Assembly: GCA_017454945.1 (NCBI GenBank)
Contig: JAFTCA010000084.1
Coordinates: 1 to 64,000 of the forward strand
Reading direction: 5' to 3'
DNA from: Bacteroidales bacterium
GTDB taxonomy: Bacteria > Bacteroidota > Bacteroidia > Bacteroidales > WCHB1-69
DNA length: 64,000 nt
Under the pieces are notes generated by a model that saw only the letters and a list, made by a program, of their open reading frames with translations, was not told where the DNA came from and did not search any database. A program made the translations under genes and the position numbers. Shown in pieces: positions 36,595 to 44,641 of the stretch; position 1 is the first letter of the stretch; every line of letters begins with the position of its first letter.

Positions 36595-37971
36595 ATGGAA
36601 TTACCATTTGCAGAATCTTGGAAAATCAAGATGGTGGAACCCATCAAGAAATCAACACGCGAAGAACGCGAAAAATGGCTTGAAGAAGCCCATCAGAACA
36701 TCTTCATGCTGAAGAGCGACTATGTTTACATAGACCTACTGACCGACTCCGGTACCGGTGCCATGAGCGACCGCCAATGGAGCGCCATGATGATGGGCGA
36801 TGAGAGCTACGGTGGTGCCCGCTCTTTCTATCACATGAAAGACACTATCACCGAACTAACAGGCTTTGAATATGTTATCCCCACACACCAAGGCCGTGCC
36901 GCTGAGAACGTATTATTCTCATACCTTGTAAAACCCGGTATGGTTGTGCCCGGCAACGCCCACTTCGACACCACAAAGGGACATATTGAGAGCCGCAAGG
37001 CCTTCGCCATTGACGTGACCGTGCCCGAAGCTTACGACACCCAACTCGAAGTGCCTTTCAAAGGCAACGTAAGCCTCGAAAAACTGGAAAAGGTTCTGAA
37101 AGAAAACAAAGGCAATGTGCCCTTCATGGTACTGACCGTCACCAACAACACCGTTGGCGGACAACCTGTTAGCATGAAGAACATCCGCGAAACCTGCGAA
37201 CTGTGCCACAAGTACGGTGTGCCCGTCAACATCGACAGCGCCCGTTTCATCGAGAACTGCTACTTTATCAAAACTCGCGAGGAAGGCTATGCCAACAAGA
37301 CCCTCCGCGAAATCGCTTTGGAAATGTTCAGCTATGCCGACAGCATGACCATGAGCGCCAAGAAAGACGGCCTCGTAAACATGGGCGGTTTCATTGCCAC
37401 CAGAAAGAAAGAATGGTACGAAGGCGCCAAGCTGTTCTGCATCCCCTTCGAAGGCTTCCTGACCTACGGCGGTATGAACGGCCGTGATATGGACGCTCTG
37501 GCTGTCGGCCTAAAGGAAAACATTGAGTTTGACATGGTTGAGACCCGCGTTAAACAAGTTCAGTATCTGGCTGACAAACTCGACGAATACGGCATTCCTT
37601 ACCAACGTCCTGCTGGTGGCCACGCCATCTTCGTTGACGCCGACAAGGTGCTGACCAACATCCCCAAAGAAGAGTTCCCCGCACAGACGCTGACCTGCGA
37701 GCTCTACTTGGAAGCTGGCATCCGCGCTTGCGAAATCGGCTACGTTTTGGCCGACCGTGACCCTGTAACCCGTGAGAACCGCTTCGGTGGTAACGACTTC
37801 GTACGCCTCTGCATCCCGCGCCGCGTGTACACCAACAACCATATGGACGTTATCGCCGCCGCCCTGAAGAACGTTTACGACCGCCGCGACACCATCAAAC
37901 GTGGTCTGGAAATCACTTGGGAAGCTGAATTGATGCGCCACTTCACCTGCCAGTTCAGAAGACTCAAATAA
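36595..37971 (+). CDS. tnaA: Tryptophanase
   Basis: A 458-aa PLP-dependent beta-eliminating lyase converting tryptophan to indole, pyruvate and ammonia. The PLP Schiff-base lysine is Lys257 in MTMSAKKDG. DSGTGAMSD, PTHQGRAAEN, FDTTKGH and IDSARFIENCYF match tryptophanases; FDTTxGH rather than TPL-type FTTTRYH favours tryptophanase over tyrosine phenol-lyase. It closely resembles the Bacteroides enzyme in pattern. It makes indole, a signal in gut communities. No TnaC-type leader peptide, and no tryptophan permease, is next to it. The DUF3109 gene begins 5 bp after its stop. Confidence 0.94.
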   Translation: MELPFAESWKIKMVEPIKKSTREEREKWLEEAHQNIFMLKSDYVYIDLLTDSGTGAMSDRQWSAMMMGDESYGGARSFYHMKDTITELTGFEYVIPTHQGRAAENVLFSYLVKPGMVVPGNAHFDTTKGHIESRKAFAIDVTVPEAYDTQLEVPFKGNVSLEKLEKVLKENKGNVPFMVLTVTNNTVGGQPVSMKNIRETCELCHKYGVPVNIDSARFIENCYFIKTREEGYANKTLREIALEMFSYADSMTMSAKKDGLVNMGGFIATRKKEWYEGAKLFCIPFEGFLTYGGMNGRDMDALAVGLKENIEFDMVETRVKQVQYLADKLDEYGIPYQRPAGGHAIFVDADKVLTNIPKEEFPAQTLTCELYLEAGIRACEIGYVLADRDPVTRENRFGGNDFVRLCIPRRVYTNNHMDVIAAALKNVYDRRDTIKRGLEITWEAELMRHFTCQFRRLK

Positions 37972-37976
37972 TTGGC

Positions 37977-38534
37977 ATGCTGATTATTGACAACACCCTG
38001 GTTTCGGAAGAACTTCTCGAAGAGCAATTCTGCTGCGACCTGCACGCCTGCCAAGGCCTATGCTGCGTGGAAGGCGATGTGGGCGCCCCCATCGAGCCCG
38101 ACGAAATCGGCGATATGGAAGATAACTTCCCCATCTATCGGAAATATATGACCGAAGAAGGGGTACAGAAAGTTGAAAAAGACGGCACCTTCGATTATGA
38201 CATGGAAGGTGCCTTTGTCACTCCTCTCCTCTCCGACGAAGCCTGTGCCTTTGTTTATTACGAAGACGGCATCGCCAAGTGCGCCATCGAAAAGGCCTAT
38301 CGCAATGGTGAGATCGACTTTCCGAAGCCTATTTCCTGCCATTTATACCCCATCCGTATTAAGAAACTGCCTGAATACGAAGCACTGAACTATCACCGAT
38401 GGGGTGTTTGCGAGGAGGCCTGCCTCAAAGGCAAGCAACTCAAACTGCCCGTATTCCGTTTTCTCAAAGAGCCACTCATTCGGAAATATGGTGAAGAGTG
38501 GTATCGCAAATTGGAAGAAGCGAGCAAAAAATAA
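37977..38534 (+). CDS. DUF3109 family Cys-rich protein
   Basis: A 185-aa protein of the DUF3109 family (close to YkgJ-type CxxCxxxCC proteins). Cysteines cluster as FCCDLHACQGLCC (38-52 region of the N-terminal half), then CAF, CAIEKA, SCHLYPIR and CEEACLKGK, a pattern suited to binding a metal or Fe-S cluster. The function is unknown. It starts 5 bp after tnaA and is probably translated from the same mRNA, though a functional link is unproven. Confidence 0.85.
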   Translation: MLIIDNTLVSEELLEEQFCCDLHACQGLCCVEGDVGAPIEPDEIGDMEDNFPIYRKYMTEEGVQKVEKDGTFDYDMEGAFVTPLLSDEACAFVYYEDGIAKCAIEKAYRNGEIDFPKPISCHLYPIRIKKLPEYEALNYHRWGVCEEACLKGKQLKLPVFRFLKEPLIRKYGEEWYRKLEEASKK

Positions 38535-38556
38535 TCTGTTTATCAGTTTATTTTGT

Positions 38557-38564
38557 TATTTTTG
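38557..38564 (+). promoter_or_regulatory. -7 element for rpiB
   Basis: TATTTTTG, 26 bp before the rpiB ATG. A TCTG at 38535-38538 with 18-bp spacing is a weak -33. Confidence 0.55.
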
Positions 38565-38590
38565 CAGATATGTAATAAAAAAGCATAATA

Positions 38591-39016
38591 ATGAAAGTTT
38601 ATATTGGTTCTGATCATGCCGGATATGAATTAAAAGAGCATATCAAACAGCATTTTAGCAATGGATATGAATGGGTTGACATGGGCACAAACGCCTCTAC
38701 AAGTGTAGATTATCCCGATTTCGCACATCCTGTGGCACAAGCGGTGGCCGAGAAGGCCGACAACATCGGCATTCTGATTTGCGGAACCGGCAATGGCATG
38801 GCCATGACCGCCAACAAACATCAAGGGATTAGAGCCGCCCTCTGCTGGTCGAAGGAGATTGCAGCACTCGCACGCCAGCACAACAACGCCAACATTTTGG
38901 TATTGCCAGCCCGTTTTATTTCTCCCGAGACGGCATTTGAAATGATTGAGACATTCTTCTCCACCCCATTTGAAGGTGGACGTCATCTCAATCGTATCAA
39001 TAAAATCAATCTGTAA
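38591..39016 (+). CDS. rpiB: Ribose-5-phosphate isomerase B
   Basis: A 141-aa enzyme of the RpiB/LacA fold interconverting ribose-5-phosphate and ribulose-5-phosphate in the non-oxidative pentose phosphate pathway. Motifs: GSDHAGYELK (phosphate binding), VDYPDFAHPVA, and GILICGTGNGMAMTANK with the catalytic Cys of the ICGTGNG loop. The length is typical. It has its own promoter and is 2 bp ahead of the LutB-like gene. Its partner enzyme transketolase appears (N half) at 60.7 kb. Confidence 0.95.
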   Translation: MKVYIGSDHAGYELKEHIKQHFSNGYEWVDMGTNASTSVDYPDFAHPVAQAVAEKADNIGILICGTGNGMAMTANKHQGIRAALCWSKEIAALARQHNNANILVLPARFISPETAFEMIETFFSTPFEGGRHLNRINKINL

Positions 39017-39018
39017 CA

Positions 39019-40125
39019 ATGAACAAAAGCATCAAAGATATCGGTTTTAGCAGGCAGAAAGCCAACTTTATCCGCCATACCTATATTGAGGATATGGAAA
39101 AATATCTGTTGGCTTTTGAAAGTCAGATTTCATCCCGCGGCATTGATATACAATGGATAGACACTGAGGACGAACTTTGCGAAGCCATTGAGAATCTGTT
39201 CATTAATAAAAACTACAACAAGGTTTGCTTCGATTTGCCGCAAGTTCCGGCAGGACTGCTCAACCAGAAGAACCTCATTAAAGAGATTTCTATCGAAACA
39301 TGCGCCGACAATTCAGAAGCCGCCGAATATCTCATCACGAAAGCCGATTTCGGCATTGCAGACACGGGTTCTATCGTCCTCATCAACAAGGAGAGCAAGA
39401 ATCTGCTGAACAAGATTGAGCATGTCATCTTCATACTCGACCTGAACATGATTTTGCCGAGAATGGCCGACTTGGACACCATCCTCAACCTTTACTCGGT
39501 GAACCATGATGACACCATCCTTCCTGCCGACATCAAAATCATCAACGCTCCATACAAGCGAATTATCACCGATATGATGCAGATGTCGTTTAACAGCCAG
39601 TTCACCTCCGAGGAGGTAAAACTGACTGTCATGCTATACAACAACGGCATTACCGACATCATGGAAGACAACCGGATTCGCGAGTCACTGTTCTGCATCA
39701 ATTGCGGCCGCTGCCAGCAAGTTTGCCCGGTGTACGCCATTACCAAGGAATACTCCCCCATTGAGTTGCTCAAGCGCAACGGGGATCCGAACAACCACTA
39801 CAAGGATGTTTTCGAGCACACAACGCTCTGTGGCAACTGTGAGAAAGTATGTCCCGTTAAAATCCCGTTCACCGATCTGTTTATCCGCGAAATGGAGTCG
39901 GTAGAACGCCGCCAGCCGGGCGAAAGTGGCGATGACCTGCTAAAGGATTTCCTCAAGAGAGGCAAGCTGAACAAAGAGAGCAGCAAAATCCGTCGTTACT
40001 TCTTCCTGCGCAAATACTACGGCAAAAACAAGCAATTGCTCAACTACTTCTCAAACCAGCAAGATGAGTTCTTCAATATACGCTGGCGCGAAGCACAAAA
40101 AGAGCTGGAGAAAGACGAAGAATAG
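39019..40125 (+). CDS. LUD-domain / 4Fe-4S ferredoxin protein, LutB-like
   Basis: A 368-aa protein. The N-terminal LUD domain (about 60-180, with FGIADTGSIVL) is followed by two 4Fe-4S motifs: CINCGRCQQVCPVY (about 228-241) and CGNCEKVCPVK (about 275-285). In LutABC this subunit carries electrons during L-lactate oxidation to pyruvate. It is shorter than LutB (about 460-475 aa), and lutA and lutC are not adjacent. The partner and electron acceptor are therefore unknown. Cytoplasmic or membrane-associated. It ends near a repeat cassette and a terminator. Confidence 0.85.
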   Translation: MNKSIKDIGFSRQKANFIRHTYIEDMEKYLLAFESQISSRGIDIQWIDTEDELCEAIENLFINKNYNKVCFDLPQVPAGLLNQKNLIKEISIETCADNSEAAEYLITKADFGIADTGSIVLINKESKNLLNKIEHVIFILDLNMILPRMADLDTILNLYSVNHDDTILPADIKIINAPYKRIITDMMQMSFNSQFTSEEVKLTVMLYNNGITDIMEDNRIRESLFCINCGRCQQVCPVYAITKEYSPIELLKRNGDPNNHYKDVFEHTTLCGNCEKVCPVKIPFTDLFIREMESVERRQPGESGDDLLKDFLKRGKLNKESSKIRRYFFLRKYYGKNKQLLNYFSNQQDEFFNIRWREAQKELEKDEE

Positions 40126-40135
40126 GGATACCCTA

Positions 40136-40210
40136 TCAAAAATTCAAAGAACAAAATAGAGACGCGGCGTGCCGCGTCTAAAATTCAAAATTCAGAACCC
40201 AAAGTTCAAA
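40136..40210. repeat. Heptamer cassette with inserted palindrome
   Basis: AATTCAAAGAACAAAA, then a perfect 9-bp-stem palindrome (AGACGCGGC 40160-40168, GT, GCCGCGTCT 40171-40179), then AATTCAA-AATTCAG-AACCCAA-AGTTCAA (period 7). Very similar in build to the cassette at 5420-5526. Confidence 0.85.
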
Positions 40211-40246
40211 AAAAAAGAGCCGCTCAAATGAGCAGCTCTTTTTTTA
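40211..40246. terminator. Bidirectional intrinsic terminator
   Basis: AGAGC-C-GCTCA (40216-40226), loop AA, TGAGC-A-GCTCT (40229-40239), one internal mismatch, with an A-run before and a T-run after. It separates the convergent LUD protein (+) and T9SS protein (-) genes. Confidence 0.9.
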
Positions 40247-40262
40247 TCATGATAATCTGTAA

Positions 40263-41573
40263 TTATCTAACAACAACTTTAGAAGTGTAAACTTTACCAT
40301 TCTGGTTAACCTTCAGCATATAGATGCCATTGTTGAGGTTATTTACATTCAAAGTAACCAGATCTTGACCGTTTACTTGTTCGCTCATTACAACTTGACC
40401 AACGAGGTTGAACAGTTGAATGTTAGCTTGGCTGTTGTCAACCAATTGTACGTTAACGGTGCTGGTAGCGGGGTTAGGATAAACGTTGATTTTCTTGTTT
40501 TCAAGATCGTTAACCTTAACTAAACCGCAACCTTCGCAGTTGGTCATATGGAAGCCAATGTAAGGACGCATGTGTTGAACATCCCACATAATGGTGGGGC
40601 AGTACATCTTATACCATGATTCGCTTGAGGGTTTGAATGATTCTGCACCTGCAAACATGGAGCTGTTCATATTACCCAGCAATTCGCTAGAACCCCAAGC
40701 ACTGGTTTGATATTCGGGACGAGGATCCTTAAAGCTCAGACCAGCGAACGTATTCATATCGGTACCCATGGTGGTTGAATCGGTTCTATTATCCAAAGTA
40801 GCTCTATAGGTGTAGGAAATAGCCAAAGTATGGCAATCAAGATTCTTTACTTCTTCAGGAGCAGGTAATCTCACTACATAATAGCTGGAACGGCCTTGGT
40901 CATCAACGGGCATTGCCCATGAGGTATCCAGTTCAAATTTAGTAGTGTAAACCGAAGCGGTTTTCATTCTTGATTCGTCAAAAGTAAAGGTTTCGAGGCT
41001 GAACGGAGGAATATACAGGTTCATGTATTGTTGACCAATGTAATAAGTGTCTTCACCATCCATGTTAACAGCGAAAGAAACAATCAAAGTATCCACAACA
41101 TCAAGAGGAACTTCCTTACCCCAAACGAAGTTAAAGAACAATTCAACTGAGTCGATACCCCAAGCTGTGCCGGTACCGGGAACAGGGAAACCACTGCCAA
41201 CAGTTTCGTACATTTCAGTCCAATATCTGGGCTTGCTGAAATCGAAAACTTGGGCAAAACTTTGGATTTGAGGAATAGTTTTACCGTTGCTGAAGGGGTA
41301 TTTACCAATACGGTCAGCTAACATAGGCATTCCATGACCCATTTGAGACAAATACTGACCATATTCTTCACCATACATGTAGATGGCCATACCTTGAGCA
41401 TAGTTGAACCAGCCATTTTGACCAGGTTTATCAGCCTTGGTATCAAGATTTTGGTTTGCGATTTTGATGGATTCCATGGGATTGGAAACTGCCTTGAAAA
41501 TCGGTTTTTGCTGCTGTGCGAACATAACGCCTACAGCGAGCATCAGCATTACAAAAGTGTAAAGTTTTTTCAT
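40263..41573 (-). CDS. Secreted T9SS cargo protein, unknown N-terminal domain
   Basis: A 436-aa protein: signal peptide (MKKLYTFVMLMLAVGVMFAQ), a 340-aa region of unknown family (beta-rich, many Tyr, Met and Gly), then a clear T9SS type A sorting domain from about 365 (INVYPNPATSTVNV, IQLFNLVGQVV, NNGIYMLKV, SKVVVR). Its own -7 element, an AT-rich 51-bp leader and slightly different codon use (more AAC/AAG, GTT) suggest high expression (inference). I cannot name its function. Confidence 0.85.
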   Translation of the reverse strand: MKKLYTFVMLMLAVGVMFAQQQKPIFKAVSNPMESIKIANQNLDTKADKPGQNGWFNYAQGMAIYMYGEEYGQYLSQMGHGMPMLADRIGKYPFSNGKTIPQIQSFAQVFDFSKPRYWTEMYETVGSGFPVPGTGTAWGIDSVELFFNFVWGKEVPLDVVDTLIVSFAVNMDGEDTYYIGQQYMNLYIPPFSLETFTFDESRMKTASVYTTKFELDTSWAMPVDDQGRSSYYVVRLPAPEEVKNLDCHTLAISYTYRATLDNRTDSTTMGTDMNTFAGLSFKDPRPEYQTSAWGSSELLGNMNSSMFAGAESFKPSSESWYKMYCPTIMWDVQHMRPYIGFHMTNCEGCGLVKVNDLENKKINVYPNPATSTVNVQLVDNSQANIQLFNLVGQVVMSEQVNGQDLVTLNVNNLNNGIYMLKVNQNGKVYTSKVVVR

Positions 41574-41624
41574 TGTTTTAAAATTTTAGATTAATACTTG
41601 AAGTCAGTCTAATTTTTAATGTGG

Positions 41625-41632
41625 CAAATATA
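41625..41632 (-). promoter_or_regulatory. -7 element for the T9SS protein at 40263
   Basis: TATATTTG on the minus strand, 51 bp before the ATG. A TTTG lies 23 bp further up (41656-41659). The AT-rich leader is of the kind seen on strongly expressed Bacteroidetes genes. Confidence 0.5.
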
Positions 41633-41670
41633 GTACTTTTTTAGACACCCTCGGACAAAATTAATATTTT

Positions 41671-43158
41671 TTAATCTTTTTTTGCGGCGGCAGCCTTTTT
41701 AGCCTCTATTGCCTCATACTGTTTCAGGAAATCCGGGATAGCCGTAACATCTATGGATCGGTTCAAAATAATCTCTTTCTTCCTGTTAATGATGAACATA
41801 GAAGGATTACCCGATTCGTAAATATTATAGATAGTAAGATAATCCACATTGCCGCGGTTGCCACCCACATTATACCATGGCAGTTTCTTGTCGCGCACAT
41901 ATTTTTTCCAACGCTCCACATCGGAATCGTTACCAATGGCATATACATCGAAATTGCGAGTGCCGGCGGTTTCCAAAGAGTCGTACAAATGCTTCAACAG
42001 CGTGGTTTGCTTGTTACATTTGGGACAATCGGGGTCGAAGAACCAAAGTACCGTGTATTCTTTGGGCAAGTGGTGGGACGATATCCAAGTCCGCATATCA
42101 CTACTCTGCGTAGTGTCAGGAATGATAAGTTCAACCGCCTTAGTGCCAATCAGCAACGGCTCTATATGGCTGATGCGCTTGGCGTATTGACGTAGCAAGG
42201 TCTCATCCATCCAGGTACACTTACCCTGCAACTGGTTGTTCTTGACGATATGGACAAACACGCCGTCGTGGCCGATATACTTGCTGGTTTCGTAATATCG
42301 CGAAACCCAATCGATGCAATAGCGATACATCAGCGAGTCGACTGCAGCTCTTTCCAGCACCATATCAACATATTTGTTAATAGTATCAACATCCTGATAC
42401 TGCAACACATGACCGAAATATTCTTTCATTTTAGGTTCAAACACAGGCGTGAATATCAGTCGCGAATCCGTCAAGTCGATATTATCCCAATAGTGCTGGC
42501 GGTAGTAGGCAGGCAAAAATTCGGGATTGTTGGTGTCAGGTTCTGGCAGTTCGATTTCCCTGCCGGCACGTTGCATCTTGGAAAAGAGATAGTTAGGATT
42601 ACGCTCTATCAAATCCATAATAAAACTCTTCATCTCTTCATTCAACTCCTTAATCTTGGCGGCGTAAAAATCCACGCTATCTTGATTATCCTTATTTGCA
42701 GTCTGTTGCTTGCGATATGCGTTTAACTTCTTCTGGCTCTCTGATGCCTTACGCTGAAAAAGGAGCATCTCGTCATTCTCGGGTGAGTTCTTAAACGAGA
42801 TGGCATTCACATTGGCTGTTGTGTCCAACGAAACCGAAAAGCGCTGATTGGCAGGCATAATAAAAGTCAGATAGGGTTTTGACTTATTGCTGACAAGCGT
42901 ATAGAAACCCTCCTGCAACGGCTGTTCATTCTTGCAATGGAAAACGCCAGGGGAGATATAATCGGCCGTATCTTTGATGATGTATTTGCCATTATACATA
43001 ATGGTCAGACACAACGACGTATCGTGAGCACCAGCCACATTGAAAACAATATCACAAGCCGGAGCCGATTTACCCTTCTTGCCTTTCTGCGCCATCATCG
43101 GCACCGACGGCAGCAACAGGGCCAACAAGATGATTGTATAAAAACAGTTTCTATGCAT
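41671..43158 (-). CDS. TlpA-like thioredoxin-fold protein (DUF5106/DUF4369 type), copy 1
   Basis: About 495 aa. Signal peptide (MHRNCFYTIILLALLLPSVPMMAQ), a beta-rich N-terminal domain (DUF4369-like, about 35-130), a helical middle, and a C-terminal thioredoxin domain with CPKC at 378-381 (FFDPDCPKCNKQ). The tail is Lys/Ala rich (AIEAKKAAAAKKD). It is likely periplasmic and thiol-active. The start at 43158 gives the signal peptide; an ATG at 43182 would extend into a repeat cassette. It is a paralogue of the next gene upstream on the strand, with the same layout but low identity. Confidence 0.85.
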   Translation of the reverse strand: MHRNCFYTIILLALLLPSVPMMAQKGKKGKSAPACDIVFNVAGAHDTSLCLTIMYNGKYIIKDTADYISPGVFHCKNEQPLQEGFYTLVSNKSKPYLTFIMPANQRFSVSLDTTANVNAISFKNSPENDEMLLFQRKASESQKKLNAYRKQQTANKDNQDSVDFYAAKIKELNEEMKSFIMDLIERNPNYLFSKMQRAGREIELPEPDTNNPEFLPAYYRQHYWDNIDLTDSRLIFTPVFEPKMKEYFGHVLQYQDVDTINKYVDMVLERAAVDSLMYRYCIDWVSRYYETSKYIGHDGVFVHIVKNNQLQGKCTWMDETLLRQYAKRISHIEPLLIGTKAVELIIPDTTQSSDMRTWISSHHLPKEYTVLWFFDPDCPKCNKQTTLLKHLYDSLETAGTRNFDVYAIGNDSDVERWKKYVRDKKLPWYNVGGNRGNVDYLTIYNIYESGNPSMFIINRKKEIILNRSIDVTAIPDFLKQYEAIEAKKAAAAKKD

Positions 43159-43167
43159 ACTTATTAT

Positions 43168-43317
43168 AAATTCAAAATTCAAAATTCAAAGAAGATTTTA
43201 GTTGTTAGTTTTTAGTTGTTAGAGATTCTATAACTCTATAACTCTATAATTCTATAATTCCATAATTATTAACTCCTTAGTTTCTTAACTTCTTAACTCT
43301 TTCTCACTTCTCACTCT
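43168..43317. repeat. Composite heptamer/octamer cassette
   Basis: AATTCAAA three times, then TTAGTTG-like units (period 7), TCTATAAC/TCTATAAT units (period 8), CCATAATT, TTAACTCC/TTAGTTTC/TTAACTTC, then TTCTCACT units. It has nearly the same order as 9391-9546. It lies 10 bp upstream of the start of TlpA-like copy 1 and overlaps the end of copy 2 by about 14 bp. Confidence 0.85.
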
Positions 43318-44635
43318 TATACATTTCATAAAACAAATGATCCTGTAACTCTTCCAGCGGGAATTGCGAAGCAACGATGGTATGATCTTTCCGTATCAGG
43401 AAGATGCCAGGCGTCGTCAACACATCGAAATAGTCGGCAAAATCGTAGTTCGGCTCTCCCTTCCCGAAGGAGACATTCTGCCAATCGAGGTGGTTACTTT
43501 CGATAAACGCGCGCCAGCGGTCCACATCCTCAGTGATGGATATGGCGTAAACCTCAAAATTGTACAAATCCCGATTTTTCTTGTAAAAATCATACAATTT
43601 AGGGGTTTGCTCCACACAATCGTCACAGTCGGGGTCCCAGAGCCACAGAACGATATAATCAGACGATATATCTTTTGTTTTCAATATATTACCATCGGAG
43701 TCATAAGCTTCGAGTGGCGGCACCGAAGCACCGGGCAGAAGGCGGCGTTTGCGGTCAACCATGCGCTTGAACACGCGCGCTTGGGCGGGCGACTCGAACC
43801 AAGAGCACTCGCCATTGGGACAATAGGTGTCGTAGAGATGCACCAGCACCGCATTGCCTTCGGGCGTGTCGTCGTTGAACAACTGATACAGCCTGCGGAG
43901 GTAATAGTGTCGCGTTTCCTCACAAGAACCTGTACGAGCCAAGAACTTGTCGATGCGATACTTGAGTGTGTCGGGGTGGGCAATCACGATATGTCGAAAA
44001 TACTCATACAAATCAATGTGCAAGGGTGTGTGCAGCAGGCGGGCATCGCTAAAGTCAATATCATCGAAGTAATGATCGGCCAGCCATGCGTATTGCCGTG
44101 CCACCGAATCATCTGGCGAGGCCGATTCCATGCCAACGTATGCATTGTCAATATCAATAGTGAAATATTTGGCTTTCAAATATTTAGCCAGCAACGATTC
44201 TGGAGAGCGGTCCACATACTCTGCCACCAAATCCTGTTCGTCGCCACCATGAGCCGCTCTCAGCTGATAAACAAAGAAATCGGCATTCTCATCAGAGCCA
44301 TGCATTTCGCGCTGTGTCCACAGTTGGTCCATCGTGGTTTTGATGGTAAAATGGCGGTCTTTGTCCACCAGCAACTCCATATAGACATCCCGATTCTTGT
44401 TAAACAGCCAATAGATACCCGAAGGCATCATTCTCTTGGTACTTTTGAAATAGAAATCGCGCTTGTGTTTCACCTTGGCACTGTCAAACATAACTGCATC
44501 ATCGCCATAGAAGCCAACGAGATAGAGCATTTTGTCAGGCACATTCTCAATGGTAATCGTGATGTCATAGCCCTCCTGCGCCCGCAACGAGGTGAGGAGA
44601 AAAAGTAAAACCAACAATATTATACTTCTTTTCAT
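43304..44635 (-). CDS. TlpA-like thioredoxin-fold protein (DUF5106/DUF4369 type), copy 2
   Basis: A 443-aa protein. Signal peptide (MKRSIILLVLLFLLTSLRAQ), an N-terminal DUF4369-like beta domain, a helical DUF5106-like middle, and a C-terminal thioredoxin domain with CDDC at 337-340 (LWDPDCDDCVEQ). It resembles copy 1 (DPDCxxC, FEVYAIS/FDVYAIG, DWQNV/PWYNV, PGIFLIRKD/PSMFIINRK). Probably a periplasmic thiol-disulfide protein. It starts 6 bp after the MbnP-like gene, so the two are likely co-transcribed. Confidence 0.87.
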   Translation of the reverse strand: MKRSIILLVLLFLLTSLRAQEGYDITITIENVPDKMLYLVGFYGDDAVMFDSAKVKHKRDFYFKSTKRMMPSGIYWLFNKNRDVYMELLVDKDRHFTIKTTMDQLWTQREMHGSDENADFFVYQLRAAHGGDEQDLVAEYVDRSPESLLAKYLKAKYFTIDIDNAYVGMESASPDDSVARQYAWLADHYFDDIDFSDARLLHTPLHIDLYEYFRHIVIAHPDTLKYRIDKFLARTGSCEETRHYYLRRLYQLFNDDTPEGNAVLVHLYDTYCPNGECSWFESPAQARVFKRMVDRKRRLLPGASVPPLEAYDSDGNILKTKDISSDYIVLWLWDPDCDDCVEQTPKLYDFYKKNRDLYNFEVYAISITEDVDRWRAFIESNHLDWQNVSFGKGEPNYDFADYFDVLTTPGIFLIRKDHTIVASQFPLEELQDHLFYEMYKSEK

Positions 44636-44641
44636 ATTCTG

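Noticed and set aside
36595-37971. Tyrosine phenol-lyase instead of tryptophanase
   Set aside because: The FDTTxGH segment and overall match to Bacteroides tryptophanase are against it; TPL has FTTTRYH at this place.
43168-43317. Repeat arrays as CRISPR
   Set aside because: Units of 7-8 bp are directly tandem without spacers, degenerate, and there are no cas genes in the window.
43364-44608. 414-aa open frame on the plus strand
   Set aside because: Mirror of the TlpA-like copy 2 gene, which has a signal peptide and a thioredoxin motif. The antisense product shows no family features.
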